Below are positions 33,184 through 43,108 of a stretch of DNA of 64,000 nucleotides, piece by piece. Origin of the DNA: Jiangella alkaliphila. GTDB taxonomy: Bacteria > Actinomycetota > Actinomycetes > Jiangellales > Jiangellaceae. Numbering within the stretch: position 1 is the stretch's first letter; every line of letters starts with the position of its first letter. The stretch spans positions 5,860,001 to 5,924,000 of the forward strand of contig NZ_LT629791.1 in NCBI RefSeq assembly GCF_900105925.1. Direction: 5' to 3'. The notes under the pieces are model-generated. The model worked only from the letters and a program-made list of their open reading frames with translations. It was not told where the DNA came from and made no database searches. The position numbers were made by a program, and so were the translations under genes.

Positions 33184-34365
33184 CTAGCCGAGGATGCCGT
33201 CGACGAAGGCCTCGGGGTCGAAGGGTGCGAGATCGTCGGGCCCTTCCCCGAGGCCGACCAGCTTGACGGGGACGCCGAGTTCGCGCTGGACGGCGACGAC
33301 GATGCCGCCCTTGGCGGTGCCGTCGAGCTTGGTGAGGACGATGCCGGTGACGTCGACGACCTCGCCGAACACACGGGCCTGCACGAGGCCGTTCTGGCCG
33401 GTGGTGGCGTCGAGGACGAGCAGGACCTCGTCGACCGGGCCGTGCTTCTCGATGACCCGCTTGACCTTGCCCAGCTCGTCCATGAGGCCGACCTTGGTCT
33501 GCAGCCGGCCGGCGGTGTCGACGAGGACGGTGTCGGCCTCCTGCTCGATGCCGGCCTTGACGGCGTCGAACGCGACGCTGGCCGGGTCGCCGCCCTCGGG
33601 GCCGCGGACGGTGACGACGCCGACGCGGTCGCCCCAGGTGGTGAGCTGGTCGGCGGCCGCGGCCCGGAACGTGTCGGCGGCGCCGAGGAGGACGTCGCGG
33701 TCCTCGGCGACCAGCATGCGGGCCAGCTTGCCGACCGTCGTCGTCTTGCCGGTGCCGTTGACGCCGACCACCAGGACGACGGCGGGCCGGCCGTCCTCGA
33801 CGTGACGCTCGGTGCGCAGCGCGCGGTCCAGCGCGGGGTCGACCAGGGCGAGCAACTCGTCGCGGAGCAGGGCACGGGCGGCCTCGGGGCTCTGCACGCC
33901 CTCGACGCGGGCGCGGGTGCGCAGCCGCTCGACCAGTTCCTGCGCGGGCGCGACGCCGAGGTCGGCGGTGAGGAGGGTGTCCTCGATCTCCTCCCACGTC
34001 TCGTCGTCGAGCCGCTCCCGCGACAGCAGGCTGAGCAGGCCCTTGCCGAGGCTGGACTGCGACCGGGCCAGCCGGGAGCGCAGCCGGGTCAGCCGGCCGG
34101 CGGCGGACTCGGGCCGCTCGAGCGCGGGCTCCTCGACGACGGGCTCGGCCGGCGCCTCGGGCAGCGTGACGTCGCTGATCGGCGTGCGCTGCGCCTCGGC
34201 CGGCGCCGTGGCGTCGTCGCCCACACCGGGCTGGTAGTCGCCCCCCGGCCGCGGCGGCGCCTCGACCCCACCCCGGCGGCGACGGGGAACCAGGTAGGCC
34301 GCCAGGGCGATGCCCAGGACGACCACGACGGCTGCGACGATGACGATGTACTCCACGGCGGTCAT
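33184..34365 (-). CDS. ftsY: Signal recognition particle receptor FtsY
   Basis: 393-residue SRP receptor GTPase that docks SRP-ribosome complexes at the membrane. It has an N-terminal membrane anchor (VEYIVIVAAVVVVLGIALAA), as in other actinobacterial FtsY, an acidic linker, then the N domain (TADLGVAPAQELVERLR) and the G domain with G1 GVNGTGKTTT, G3 DTAGRLQTK and G4 TKLDGTAKGG; the end is GLGEGPDDLAPFD. ATG 34365 gives the membrane anchor at the very start. It lies downstream of smc as in Mycobacterium and Streptomyces. Confidence 0.96.
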   Translation of the reverse strand: MTAVEYIVIVAAVVVVLGIALAAYLVPRRRRGGVEAPPRPGGDYQPGVGDDATAPAEAQRTPISDVTLPEAPAEPVVEEPALERPESAAGRLTRLRSRLARSQSSLGKGLLSLLSRERLDDETWEEIEDTLLTADLGVAPAQELVERLRTRARVEGVQSPEAARALLRDELLALVDPALDRALRTERHVEDGRPAVVLVVGVNGTGKTTTVGKLARMLVAEDRDVLLGAADTFRAAAADQLTTWGDRVGVVTVRGPEGGDPASVAFDAVKAGIEQEADTVLVDTAGRLQTKVGLMDELGKVKRVIEKHGPVDEVLLVLDATTGQNGLVQARVFGEVVDVTGIVLTKLDGTAKGGIVVAVQRELGVPVKLVGLGEGPDDLAPFDPEAFVDGILG

Positions 34366-34427
34366 CCTCGCACGTTCGCGGCCGTGCACCGGACGCCCGT
34401 CAGACGTCCTGACCGCTCGTCAGCCAG

Positions 34428-34488
34428 GTTGATCATGGAGAAGGTCGGCTTCCGCGGCGCTCCGGAGCCGACCTTCTCCATGATCAAC
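34428..34488. terminator. Perfect 23-bp stem between the small membrane gene and ftsY
   Basis: Arms 34428-34450 (GTTGATCATGGAGAAGGTCG...) and 34466-34488, perfectly complementary, 15-nt loop. The right arm overlaps the stop codon of the small gene (34484-34486). Likely a terminator, separating ftsY from the upstream gene. Confidence 0.65.
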
Positions 34489-34720
34489 GCGACAGGGCCG
34501 GGCGGACCAGCCGCCGGGCGATGCCGCGCCTGACGACGCGCAGGCCGTGGAACAGCACCTCGCGCCAGTCGTCCATGCGAGCTACCGCAAGAAATCGCCA
34601 GCGGCGCAGCCTGCGCCGCACCGCCGCCGACCCCGCCAGGTGGTAGTAGGCCCCGACGGCGGCCAGCACGGCCGTCGCCACCATCACGATCACCAGCATC
34701 GCCACCACTACTGCCGTCAT
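34484..34720 (-). CDS. Small membrane protein between smc and ftsY
   Basis: 78 residues: one N-terminal membrane segment (AVVVAMLVIVMVATAVLAAV) followed by a strongly basic tail (AAVRRRLRRWRFLAVARMDD, RRGIARRLVRP). GGGGGTG lies 6 nt before ATG 34720. Not recognised; it sits in the SRP receptor/chromosome-segregation neighbourhood, which alone does not give a function. The stop codon lies inside the stem of the terminator-like hairpin. Confidence 0.65.
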   Translation of the reverse strand: MTAVVVAMLVIVMVATAVLAAVGAYYHLAGSAAVRRRLRRWRFLAVARMDDWREVLFHGLRVVRRGIARRLVRPALSR

Positions 34721-34891
34721 GTGACACCCCCGTTGGTCACAGCAGTAACATCCTTCACTCTCGCACCACGACCGTAGCGCAGGAGCAACCCCGTCACCCG
34801 AATGACGCGCGGCGTGTCCGCAGGGTTGCCTCCGCGCCACAGGGACCGCTCCAGTACTCACAACCGGAGGACGCACTCCCCGGCAGTGGGC

Positions 34892-37800
34892 TCAGACCGG
34901 CTCGGACTCCCGGATGCGCTGCGAGATGACCGCCGTAACGCCGTCGCCGCGCATGGAGACGCCGTAGAGGGCGTCGGCGATCTCCATCGTGCGCTTCTGG
35001 TGGGTGATGACGATGAGCTGGCTGCGTTGGCGCAGCTCCTCGTAGATGTTCAGCAGCCGGCCGAGGTTGGTGTCGTCGAGCGCGGCCTCGACCTCGTCGA
35101 GGATGTAGAACGGGCTCGGCCGGGCCTTGAACAGCGCCACCAGGAACGCGACCGCGACCAGCGACCGCTCGCCGCCGGACAGCAGCGACAGCCGCTTGAC
35201 CTTCTTGCCGGGCGGCCGGGCCTCGACCTCGATGCCGCTGGTGAGCAGGTCGTCGGGCTCGGTGAGCACCAGCCGGCCCTCGCCGCCGGGGAACAGCCGG
35301 GAGAACACGTCGGCGAACTCGCGGGCGGTGTCCTCGAACGCCGCCGCGAACACCTGCTGGACGCGGTCGTCGACCTCCTTGACGATGTCGAGGAGGTCGG
35401 CGCGGGTCTTCTTGAGGTCCTCGAGCTGCTCGGTGAGGAACGCGTGCCGCTCTTCCAGGGCGGCGAACTCCTCCAGCGCCAGCGGGTTGACCTTGCCCAG
35501 CGCGTTCAGCCCGCGCTCGGCCGTCTTGAGCCGCTTGAGCTGCTGCTCGCGTACGTACGGGATCGGCTCGCGCGGCTCGCCGTCGTCGCCGGGCGGGACG
35601 GGGACGAGCAGGTGCGGCCCGTATTCCTCCACCAGCGTCGTGGGATCGACGCCCAACTCCTCCAGCGCCTTGGTCTCCAGTGCCTCGACCCGCATGCGGT
35701 GCTCGGCGCGGGCCAGCTCGTCGCGGTGGACGCTGGACGTGATGTCGTCCAGCTCGGCGGCCAGCTCGCGGACCCGCACCCGCTCGCCCGACAGCGCCTG
35801 CTCGCGCGCGGCGCGCAGCTCCTGCACCTCGTCGCGCTCGGCGGCGGCCTGCTCCAGCGACCGCTCCAGGCGCCGCAGCACGACGGCGGCGCCACGGCCG
35901 ACCGCCTCGGCGACCCGGGCCTCGGCGATGCGGCGGCGGGCGGCGGCGACGGCGGCCTCGCGGGCGGCCCGCTCCTGCCGGGCGGTGCGCTCGAGGCTCT
36001 CGGCCCGGCCGGTCAGCGCGCGGGCCCGCTCCTCGCCCGTGCGCAGCGCCAGCCGCGCCTCGGTCTCGGCCTGCCGGGCGGTGCGGACCTGCGCGGCCAG
36101 CCGGTCGCGTTCGTCGGTGGACGGCTCGACGTCGTCGTCGCCGGACTCCTCGGCGGCGACGAGCCGCTCCTCCATCTCCTCCAGCGCGCCGAGGTCGCGG
36201 TCGCGCGTCTCCTCGGCCCGGGCGACGGACTCGGCCAGCCGCTCGGCCTCCTCGGTGGCGGCGCGGGCGGTGCCGCTGAGCCGGCCCAGCTGCTCGGCGA
36301 CGGAGGACAGCTCGGCGTCGGACTCGCGCAGCTTCGTCAGCGCGGCCGACTCGGCGGCGGCCGCCTCGGCCCGGGCGCGCTCGGCGGCGGCCAGCTTGCG
36401 GGCGAGGTCCTCGGCCTTGCCGGTGGCGATGGCCAGGCGGTCGGCGGCTTCGTCGACGGCGGCCTGCACCTCGAGCAGGCTGGGCGCGCTGCTGGACCCG
36501 CCGTAGGCGCGGTCGCGGCCGAGCAGGTCGCCGTCGCGGGTGACGGCGATGAGGTCGGGCAGCTCGGCGACCAGCGCGCGGGCGGCGGCGAGGTCGTCGA
36601 CGGCGGCGACGCCGCGCAGCAGGTTCGTCAGCGCGGGGCGCAGCTCGGCCGGCGCGGTGACGAGGTCGACGACGTAGCGCAGCCCGCCCGGCAGCGGCTG
36701 CCACGAGCCCGGGTCGTCGTACGGCGAACCGCCGACCAGCAGGCCGGCCCGGCCGAGGTCCTCGTCGCGCAGCAGCCGCAGCGCCGAGACGGCGTCGTCG
36801 ACGGACCCGACGGCGACGGCGTCGGACGCCGCGCCCAGCGCGGTGGCGACCGCGGCCTCCCAGCCGGGCTCGACGGTGAGCAGCGCGGCCACCGACCCGA
36901 GCACGCCGGACAGCCGGTCGGACGCCGCCAGCAGCGCCTCGGAGCCGTCGCGCCGGGCGAGGCCCATCTGCAGCGCCTCGTGCCGGGCCACCAGCGCGGC
37001 CCGCTCGCCCTCGGCGGACCGCTCCTGCTCGCGCAGCTTCGTCAGGACGTCGTCGGCAGCGGCCAGCGCGGCGGCGGCCCGCTCGTGCTCGCTGTCGAGG
37101 CCGTCCTCGCCGACGGACAGCCCGGCGATGGTGGTCTCGATGGCCGTGTACTCGTGCTCGGCCGCGGTGGCGCGGCGCTGCGCCTCCTCGCGGGCGGCGG
37201 TCAGCCGATTCAGCTCGGCCTCGGCCGTGGCGACCCGGCGGCGAGCGCCTTCCAGCTGGCCGGAGAGGCGGGCCATGCCCTCGCGGCGGTCGGCGCTGGC
37301 CCGGACGGCGGCGGCCAGCCGGCGCTCCTCGGCCTCGGCGGCCTCCTCGGCGACGCGGCGGGTCTCCAGCGCCTCGTCGAGCCCTTCGCGGGCGGCGGCG
37401 ATCTGCTCCTCGAGCTCGGCCTCCTGCTCGCGGACGGCGGCGGCCTCGTGCTCCAGCTCGTCGGGGTCGCGGCCGGACCGCGGCGCCTCGCCCTCGGCGG
37501 ACAGGTGCCGGGACCGCTCGGTGGCCAGCGATGCCGTGCCGCGGACCCGCTCGCGCAGCCCGGACAGCCGGTACCAGGCGTCGGAGGCCTGGGCCAGCCG
37601 GGGCGCGACCTGCGCGACCTCGGCCTCCAGCCGCGCCTCGGCGGCGCGCGCCTGCTCCAGCCCCTGGGCCAGCTCGGTCTGCCGGACCTTCAGCGCGGTC
37701 TCGTCGGCGACCTCCTGCTCGAGGCTCGCCTTGGCCTGCACCAGCTCGTCGGCGAGCACCCGCAGCCGGGAGTCGCGCAAGTCGGCCTGGATGGTGGCGG

Positions 37801-38443
37801 CCCTGCGGGCCAGCTCGGCCTGACGGCCCAGCGGCCCGAGCTGGCGGCGCAGCTCCGCGGTGAGGTCCTGCACGCGGGTGAGGTTGGCCGCCATCGCCTC
37901 GAGCTTGCGCAGCGCCTTCTCTTTGCGCTTGCGGTGCTTGAGGACGCCGGCCGCCTCTTCGACGAAGCCGCGGCGGTCCTCGGGCGTGGCGGACAGGACG
38001 GCGTCGAGCTGGCCCTGCCCGACGATGACGTGCATCTCGCGGCCGATGCCGGAGTCGGACAGCAGCTCCTGGACGTCGAGCAGGCGGCAGGCCTGGCCGT
38101 TGATGGCGTACTCGGAGCCGCCGTTGCGGAACATCGTCCGCGAGATGGTGACCTCGGAGTACTCGATCGGCAGCGCGCCGTCGGTGTTGTCGATGGTGAG
38201 GACGACCTCGGCGCGGCCGAGGGCGGGGCGGCCGGCGGTGCCGGCGAAGATGACGTCCTCCATCTTGCCGCCGCGCAGGCTCTTGGCGCCCTGCTCGCCC
38301 ATGACCCAGGCCAGGGCGTCGACGACGTTCGACTTACCCGAGCCGTTGGGGCCCACCACACAGGTGATGCCCGGTTCCAGGCGCAGCGTCGTGGACGACG
38401 CGAAAGACTTGAATCCCCGTAGTGTCAAGCTTTTCAGGTGCAA
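34892..38443 (-). CDS. smc: Chromosome segregation protein SMC
   Basis: 1183-residue condensin ATPase. N-terminal Walker A GPNGSGKSNVVDAL (residues 31-38 and on), long coiled coils (~165-500 and ~660-1000), a hinge region about 510-640 (VAALLTVEPGWEAAVATALG), and a C-terminal signature LSGGERSLVAVAFLVALF with Walker B FYILDEVEAALDD. Length is normal for the family. It starts at TTG 38443: GGGGAG lies 8 nt upstream and the product begins MHLKSLTLRGFKSFA, as in homologues. ScpA and ScpB are not in the window. Confidence 0.97.
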   Translation of the reverse strand: MHLKSLTLRGFKSFASSTTLRLEPGITCVVGPNGSGKSNVVDALAWVMGEQGAKSLRGGKMEDVIFAGTAGRPALGRAEVVLTIDNTDGALPIEYSEVTISRTMFRNGGSEYAINGQACRLLDVQELLSDSGIGREMHVIVGQGQLDAVLSATPEDRRGFVEEAAGVLKHRKRKEKALRKLEAMAANLTRVQDLTAELRRQLGPLGRQAELARRAATIQADLRDSRLRVLADELVQAKASLEQEVADETALKVRQTELAQGLEQARAAEARLEAEVAQVAPRLAQASDAWYRLSGLRERVRGTASLATERSRHLSAEGEAPRSGRDPDELEHEAAAVREQEAELEEQIAAAREGLDEALETRRVAEEAAEAEERRLAAAVRASADRREGMARLSGQLEGARRRVATAEAELNRLTAAREEAQRRATAAEHEYTAIETTIAGLSVGEDGLDSEHERAAAALAAADDVLTKLREQERSAEGERAALVARHEALQMGLARRDGSEALLAASDRLSGVLGSVAALLTVEPGWEAAVATALGAASDAVAVGSVDDAVSALRLLRDEDLGRAGLLVGGSPYDDPGSWQPLPGGLRYVVDLVTAPAELRPALTNLLRGVAAVDDLAAARALVAELPDLIAVTRDGDLLGRDRAYGGSSSAPSLLEVQAAVDEAADRLAIATGKAEDLARKLAAAERARAEAAAAESAALTKLRESDAELSSVAEQLGRLSGTARAATEEAERLAESVARAEETRDRDLGALEEMEERLVAAEESGDDDVEPSTDERDRLAAQVRTARQAETEARLALRTGEERARALTGRAESLERTARQERAAREAAVAAARRRIAEARVAEAVGRGAAVVLRRLERSLEQAAAERDEVQELRAAREQALSGERVRVRELAAELDDITSSVHRDELARAEHRMRVEALETKALEELGVDPTTLVEEYGPHLLVPVPPGDDGEPREPIPYVREQQLKRLKTAERGLNALGKVNPLALEEFAALEERHAFLTEQLEDLKKTRADLLDIVKEVDDRVQQVFAAAFEDTAREFADVFSRLFPGGEGRLVLTEPDDLLTSGIEVEARPPGKKVKRLSLLSGGERSLVAVAFLVALFKARPSPFYILDEVEAALDDTNLGRLLNIYEELRQRSQLIVITHQKRTMEIADALYGVSMRGDGVTAVISQRIRESEPV

Positions 38444-38488
38444 CAGACCGACTCCCCTGCTGAAGGGGCCAGCCTACAACCGCGACCG

Positions 38489-38692
38489 TCAGGTCAAGGC
38501 CGGTTGCGGAACCTGAGTGTCGTCGAGGGTCAGCCGGCTGTGCTCGACCGCGGCCTCGGCGAGGTGGTCGTTCTCCACCTGCAGCCGCGACACCTGCGCC
38601 TCGAGATCGGTCACCCGCCGGCGCAAGCGCTGCACCTCGGTAGCGAGCCTTGGATCTGTACCCCCGACATAACCCAACAGCGCCTTCGCCAT
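38489..38692 (-). CDS. Small coiled-coil protein between mutM and smc
   Basis: 67 residues beginning MAKALLGYVGGTDPRLATEV followed by a heptad-rich helix (QRLRRRVTDLEAQVSRLQVE). This short leucine-zipper-like protein is found in several actinobacteria without an assigned role. GGAGGG lies 8 nt before ATG 38692. It replaces the acylphosphatase that is found at this place in Mycobacterium. It is 45 bp upstream of smc and probably co-transcribed with it. Confidence 0.75.
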   Translation of the reverse strand: MAKALLGYVGGTDPRLATEVQRLRRRVTDLEAQVSRLQVENDHLAEAAVEHSRLTLDDTQVPQPALT

Positions 38693-38846
38693 TGTCGAAG
38701 CCCTCCAGAAGGCCTGAGAAATTTCTATGATCACTCTTCGTCAGCGCGGCACCCGTCTGACCGTAGACGCACAGGCCGCAACGCATACCAGCATCTCACC
38801 GGACATGCCTCTCGGTCAACTCGTTCGGCGATACTGTCATCGCGTC

Positions 38847-39707
38847 TCACCAGCGCGCATGCCGTGGTCGGGGCTGACAGTGAGGGCAGGTGTACGACGA
38901 TCGATTCATGAACGGGTCACGTCTGATCGGCGTGCCGCAACGACGGCACGGACGCCCCTCCTGACCGTAGGCGTCCAGCGACCGGTCGAAGTACCCGCTC
39001 TCGCCGTTGACGTTGACGTAGAGGCTGTCGAACGACGTGCCGCCCTGGTGCAACGCGGCCGCCATGACGTCGCGGACCGCCTGCAGCAAGCGGGCGACGT
39101 CGGGCCGGCGCAGCGTCTCGGTGGCCCGCGCGAAGTGCAGCTTCGCCCGCCACAGCGCCTCGTCGGCGTAGATGTTGCCGACGCCGGAGATCAGCGACTG
39201 GTCCAGCAGCGCCCGTTTGACGCCCGTGCGACGGCGCACCAGCGCCTGCCGGAACGTCTCGTCGTCGAACGCGGGGTCCAGCGGGTCGGGCGCGATGTGC
39301 GCGATCGGGACCGGCACGCCGCCGGGGCCGAGCCCCGCGACGGCGAGGCCGCCGAACGTGCGCTGGTCGACGAAGCGCAGCTCGGGGTCGCCGTCGGCGA
39401 AGACGAAGCGCACCCGCAGGTGGGCCTCCTCGGGCACGGACGCCGGCTGCACCAGCAGCTGGCCGCTCATGCCGAGGTGCCCGACGACCGCGCGGACGCC
39501 GTCGTCGAGCGGCAGCCAGAGGTACTTGCCGCGCCGGCGCGCGTCGGTGAAGGCGGCCTTGACCAGCGATCCGGCGAAATCTGCGGGGCCGGCGACGTGC
39601 CGGCGGACGGCGCGGCCGTGCGTGACGTCGACATGGTCGATGACGCGGCCGACGACGTGCGCGGCCAGGCCGCGACGGACGACCTCGACCTCAGGTAGTT
39701 CGGGCAC
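38847..39707 (-). CDS. mutM: Formamidopyrimidine-DNA glycosylase (Fpg/MutM)
   Basis: 286-residue base-excision repair enzyme removing 8-oxoguanine and formamidopyrimidines. The catalytic Pro1-Glu2 after removal of Met ([10 protein letters not shown]) is present, the helix-two-turn-helix [18 protein letters not shown] too, and a C-terminal zinc finger CRRCGTPI...CPHC. It starts at GTG 39707, overlapping the end of rnc by 17 bp, the usual actinobacterial arrangement. Confidence 0.96.
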   Translation of the reverse strand: MPELPEVEVVRRGLAAHVVGRVIDHVDVTHGRAVRRHVAGPADFAGSLVKAAFTDARRRGKYLWLPLDDGVRAVVGHLGMSGQLLVQPASVPEEAHLRVRFVFADGDPELRFVDQRTFGGLAVAGLGPGGVPVPIAHIAPDPLDPAFDDETFRQALVRRRTGVKRALLDQSLISGVGNIYADEALWRAKLHFARATETLRRPDVARLLQAVRDVMAAALHQGGTSFDSLYVNVNGESGYFDRSLDAYGQEGRPCRRCGTPIRRDPFMNRSSYTCPHCQPRPRHARW

Positions 39708-40434
39708 CGGAGTCGCCGGCCGCGGCGGCCTTCTCGGCCTCGGCGGCCTCGCTGAGCGCCTTCCAGGCCAGTTCGGCGGCGCGCGCCTCGGCCTCCTTCT
39801 TGCTGCGGCCGGTGCCGGAGCCGCGCACCTCGCCGCTGACCACGACGTCGGCGGTGAACGTCTTCGCGTGGTCGGGGCCGTCCTCGGTGATGCGGTACTC
39901 GGGGACGCCGAGCGCGTGCCGGGAGGTGAGCTCCTGCAGCGACGTCTTCCAGTCCAGCCCGGCGCCGAGCAGCGCGGACGCCTCGATGAGGTCGTCGACC
40001 AGGCGATGCACCAGCGCGGAGGTCTCGACCAGCCCGCGGTCGAGGTAGACGGCGCCGATCAGCGCCTCGACGGTGTCGGCGAGGATGGACGACTTGTCGC
40101 GCCCGCCGGTGGTCTCCTCGCCGCGGCCGAGCTTGACGAACCCGCCCAGCTCCAGCTCACGGGCGACGGAGGCGAGCGCGCGCATGTTGACGACCGCGGC
40201 CCGCAGCTTGGCCAGCTGCCCCTCCGAGAGGTCAGGGTGCAGCCGGTACAGCGCGTCGGTGACGACCAGGCCGAGCACGGCGTCGCCGAGGAACTCGAGC
40301 CGCTCGTTGGTGGGCAGCCCGCCGTTCTCGTACGCGTACGAGCGGTGGGTCAGCGCCAGCTGCAGCAGCGCGGGCTCGATGGGCACGCCGAGACGCCCCT
40401 CCAACACGGTCAGGGGTGGGGTCTCGGCCGTCAC
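39691..40434 (-). CDS. rnc: Ribonuclease III
   Basis: 247-residue double-strand RNA endonuclease for rRNA and mRNA processing. Signature [16 protein letters not shown] with catalytic acidic residues, a second metal site in [16 protein letters not shown], and a C-terminal dsRNA-binding domain ([20 protein letters not shown] to AAELAWKAL). GTG 40434 has AGGAG 7 nt upstream. It lies 22 bp downstream of rpmF. Confidence 0.96.
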   Translation of the reverse strand: MTAETPPLTVLEGRLGVPIEPALLQLALTHRSYAYENGGLPTNERLEFLGDAVLGLVVTDALYRLHPDLSEGQLAKLRAAVVNMRALASVARELELGGFVKLGRGEETTGGRDKSSILADTVEALIGAVYLDRGLVETSALVHRLVDDLIEASALLGAGLDWKTSLQELTSRHALGVPEYRITEDGPDHAKTFTADVVVSGEVRGSGTGRSKKEAEARAAELAWKALSEAAEAEKAAAAGDSGARTT

Positions 40435-40456
40435 CTGGGAGCTCCTACAGAGCCCT

Positions 40457-40660
40457 TTAGACGTCGCCGACCTGGCGACCGTTGTACTCCAGGAACAGCG
40501 GCGTGCCCTGGGAGTCCTCGACCACGGTGGCGCGGTGCGCGACGACCCAGGTGGTGCGGCCGTTGACGGTGCGCTTCTGGACCTGCGGCAGCTTCGCCTT
40601 CCACTGCGAACGGCGGTGGCGGGTGTTGCTGCGCGACATCTTCCGCTTCGGGACGGCCAC
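40457..40660 (-). CDS. rpmF: 50S ribosomal protein L32, zinc-free form
   Basis: 67 residues beginning [20 protein letters not shown], diagnostic for L32. The four zinc-binding cysteines of the other L32 type are absent: it has no cysteine at all, so it is the C-minus paralogue type. GTG start at 40660. It follows yceD with a 2-bp gap, as in most bacteria. Confidence 0.95.
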   Translation of the reverse strand: MAVPKRKMSRSNTRHRRSQWKAKLPQVQKRTVNGRTTWVVAHRATVVEDSQGTPLFLEYNGRQVGDV

Positions 40661-40662
40661 AG

Positions 40663-41286
40663 CTAGCTCTCTTCCATCGGGCCGGCCCTGTGCGAGCCGG
40701 TCTCATTCGTGTCGTCGGTGACCAGCCCGGCCAGGGCCGCCCACCGTGGATCGGTGTTCTCGTGCGCGTGGTCCGGATCGTCGGCCAGCCGGGCACCGCA
40801 GTCCGGGCACAGGCCCGGGCAGTCGTCCCGGCAGACCGGCGACTGCGGCAGTGCGAGCACCACCGCGTCCCGGACCGGTTGTTCGAGGTCGACGAGGTCG
40901 TCCTCGACGCGCAGTTCTTCGTCGTCGGCCTCGGTGTCGGGGTCGTCGGCCCGTTCCGGGTAGACGTACAGTTCCTGGACCTCGGCGACGACTTCGCCGT
41001 CGACGGGCTCCAGGCAGCGCACGCACTCGCCCGAGTACGGAGCCCGGACGGTGCCGGACACCAACACGCCCTCCATGACCGACTCGAGCCGCAGGTCCAG
41101 CTCGACGTCAGCCCCTTCGGGCACCCTGACCACACCGCCCAGTCCGAGATCGGCAGGCGCCGGAACCGTGAGAGAGACCCGCTGGGTCGACCCTGGCCGA
41201 CGTCCGAGCTCGTGAGTGGCGAGAACGAACGGGGCGCGCGGATCGAGCGTGCTCAGCGTAGTCAACTCTCGTACTGGTAAGGGCAT
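40663..41286 (-). CDS. yceD: YceD/DUF177-family protein
   Basis: 207-residue member of the DUF177 family, usually encoded just before rpmF and thought to act in 23S rRNA or large-subunit metabolism. It has the conserved [10 protein letters not shown] motif and a C-terminal zinc-like cluster [16 protein letters not shown], with acidic stretches between. Length is typical for actinobacteria. It is expected to be co-transcribed with rpmF and rnc. Confidence 0.92.
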   Translation of the reverse strand: MPLPVRELTTLSTLDPRAPFVLATHELGRRPGSTQRVSLTVPAPADLGLGGVVRVPEGADVELDLRLESVMEGVLVSGTVRAPYSGECVRCLEPVDGEVVAEVQELYVYPERADDPDTEADDEELRVEDDLVDLEQPVRDAVVLALPQSPVCRDDCPGLCPDCGARLADDPDHAHENTDPRWAALAGLVTDDTNETGSHRAGPMEES

Positions 41287-41340
41287 GCCAATCTCGGCCT
41301 CGACGTGAGGCCGACGTCGAATACTACCGGACGCCGGCTG

Positions 41341-41991
41341 TCAGCCCAAACCCGATGTCAGCTTGTCCGGCTGGGAGTCATGGTCGCCGCGACGGGGCTC
41401 GTCGGCCGAGTCGTCGGGGTCGGGCCCGAACCGCTCGGCCTTGCCGTCTGACCCGGCGCTGAAGTCGTCCGCCGGATCAGGCGCGCCGTCGAGCTGCGGC
41501 ACCACGACCGGGTGGCCGTTGCGGCGCTGCGACAGCTCCTCGTAGGCCGTGGGGTGGCGCAGCTGCTCGCGGCCGTCGCGGACGGTCTCGACGATGCGCG
41601 CCGCGGAGATCTCCAGCCTGGCCAGCTTGGCGTCGACGTAGTCGTCGGCGTCGCTGCGGATGTTCTCCGCCTGCTCGCGGGCCTGCCGCAGGATCTCCTC
41701 GGCCTCGAGCCGGGCGGCCTGCGTGACGGTGTGGTCGGCCACCAGCCGGGCCTGCTCGGCCTTGGCGGTGGCGACGATGCGCTCGGCGTTGCCGCGCGCC
41801 TCGATCAGCAGCGCCTCGCGCTGCCCCAGGACGGCCTCGGCCGCCTGCAGGTTGGCCGGCAGCCCCTCGCGGACCTCGTCGAGCAGGCCGAGCAACTGCT
41901 GTTTGTTGACCATCGCGGTGGACGACATAGGCATCGTCCGCGCCGAGTCGACCAGTGCGACGATCTCGGCGATCTTGTCATGAACTTCCAT
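41341..41991 (-). CDS. sepIVA: DivIVA-like coiled-coil cell division protein (SepIVA-like)
   Basis: 216 residues. A long charged coiled coil (LLDEVREGLPANLQAAEAVL, EEILRQAREQAENIRSDADD) and an acidic disordered tail. Position upstream of yceD-rpmF-rnc and the sequence pattern match mycobacterial Rv2927c (SepIVA), a septation/polar growth protein. ATG 41991 is chosen because GGGGG lies 6 nt upstream; ATG 41997 directly abuts it. Symbol assigned by synteny and similarity of pattern. Confidence 0.8.
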   Translation of the reverse strand: MEVHDKIAEIVALVDSARTMPMSSTAMVNKQQLLGLLDEVREGLPANLQAAEAVLGQREALLIEARGNAERIVATAKAEQARLVADHTVTQAARLEAEEILRQAREQAENIRSDADDYVDAKLARLEISAARIVETVRDGREQLRHPTAYEELSQRRNGHPVVVPQLDGAPDPADDFSAGSDGKAERFGPDPDDSADEPRRGDHDSQPDKLTSGLG

Positions 41992-42021
41992 GACCATCCC
42001 CCTAGGTGTGCCGGAGCGGTA

Positions 42022-42501
42022 TCACCGGCGTCCCAATCTCTCATGCAACCGCTGGAGCACCCCGTCGGGCACCAGTCCAGCGACGTCACCGCCGTAGGAC
42101 GCTACCTCTTTCACCAAAGAGGACGAAAGGAACGAGTAGTCGGGATTGGTCGCCACGAACAGCGTCTCCAATCCCGTCAGGCGGTGGTTCATCTGCGCCA
42201 TCTGTAGTTCATAGTCGAAATCGGTGACCGCGCGCAGCCCCTTTACGACAGCCGGGATATCGCGCTCGCGGGCGAAATCGACCAAGAGCCCCTCGAAGCT
42301 CTCGACTCGGACGGACGGCAGGTGCGCGCACGTCTTCTCGAGCATGTCGATGCGCTCGTCGAGGGAGAACAGCCCCTTCTTCGACACGTTCACCAGGACC
42401 GCGACGACCACCTCGTCGAACAGGCTCGCGGCCCGCTCGATGACGTCGAGATGACCGTTCGTGACCGGGTCGAACGAGCCTGGGCACAGACAACGGCGCA
42501 C
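42022..42501 (-). CDS. coaD: Phosphopantetheine adenylyltransferase
   Basis: 159-residue enzyme of coenzyme A synthesis (4'-phosphopantetheine + ATP to dephospho-CoA). Nucleotidyltransferase motif [16 protein letters not shown] and the second ATP motif [25 protein letters not shown] lies 5 nt before GTG 42501. It follows rsmD by 18 bp, a very common pair. Confidence 0.97.
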   Translation of the reverse strand: MRRCLCPGSFDPVTNGHLDVIERAASLFDEVVVAVLVNVSKKGLFSLDERIDMLEKTCAHLPSVRVESFEGLLVDFARERDIPAVVKGLRAVTDFDYELQMAQMNHRLTGLETLFVATNPDYSFLSSSLVKEVASYGGDVAGLVPDGVLQRLHERLGRR

Positions 42502-42519
42502 GTGTCCTCCTGTGTCACT

Positions 42520-43080
42520 TCACCGGGCGCGACCGTACCAGAGCACGGTCTCGCCGTACCGCCGTTCCCGGCCGCCAGTGATGTCGTCGGGCCAGGTCAC
42601 CGGCGCGCCGCGACGGTCCCGCTCGACGACCACCAGCGCGTCAGGGGCGAGCCAGCCGGCCGTCAGAGAGACGAGTACCCCGCTCAGCTCGGCGTCAACC
42701 ATCGCGTACGGCGGATCGGCCAGCACGACGTCGTACGGGGCGTCCGGCGGTGTGGCCAGCACCCGCTCGACCGGCGACGCCACGACGACGGCGCCCGGCA
42801 GCCCGACGGATTTGACGTTCTCCCTGATCACGGCTACTGCGCGACGGTCGGACTCGACCAGCAGGCAGTGCTCCGCGCCGCGCGACAGCGCCTCCAGGCC
42901 GAGCGCGCCGCTGCCGGCGTAGAGGTCGAGCACCCGCAGGCCGCCGAGCCCGCCGCCGAAGGCGACCTCCAGCGACGAGAACAGCGCCTCGCGGACGCGG
43001 TCGGACGTCGGCCGGGTGCGGTTCCCGGGCGGGACCGCGAGCCGCCGGCCGCCGGCCACGCCGGCCACGATCCGCGTCAT
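42520..43080 (-). CDS. rsmD: 16S rRNA (guanine(966)-N2)-methyltransferase RsmD
   Basis: 186 residues. SAM-binding motif VLDLYAGSGALGLEALSRGA and catalytic DPPY in VVLADPPYAM. N-terminal VAGVAGGRRLAVPPGNRTRP is characteristic of RsmD. It modifies 16S rRNA on the assembled 30S subunit. Next to coaD as in most bacteria. Confidence 0.95.
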   Translation of the reverse strand: MTRIVAGVAGGRRLAVPPGNRTRPTSDRVREALFSSLEVAFGGGLGGLRVLDLYAGSGALGLEALSRGAEHCLLVESDRRAVAVIRENVKSVGLPGAVVVASPVERVLATPPDAPYDVVLADPPYAMVDAELSGVLVSLTAGWLAPDALVVVERDRRGAPVTWPDDITGGRERRYGETVLWYGRAR

Positions 43081-43108
43081 CGGCGGACCGGACCAGGTGG
43101 TACGGACC

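Noticed and set aside
34802-38422. A 1206-codon open frame on the plus strand opposite smc
   Set aside because: It is the mirror of GC3-rich smc codons; low complexity, no start context and no family.
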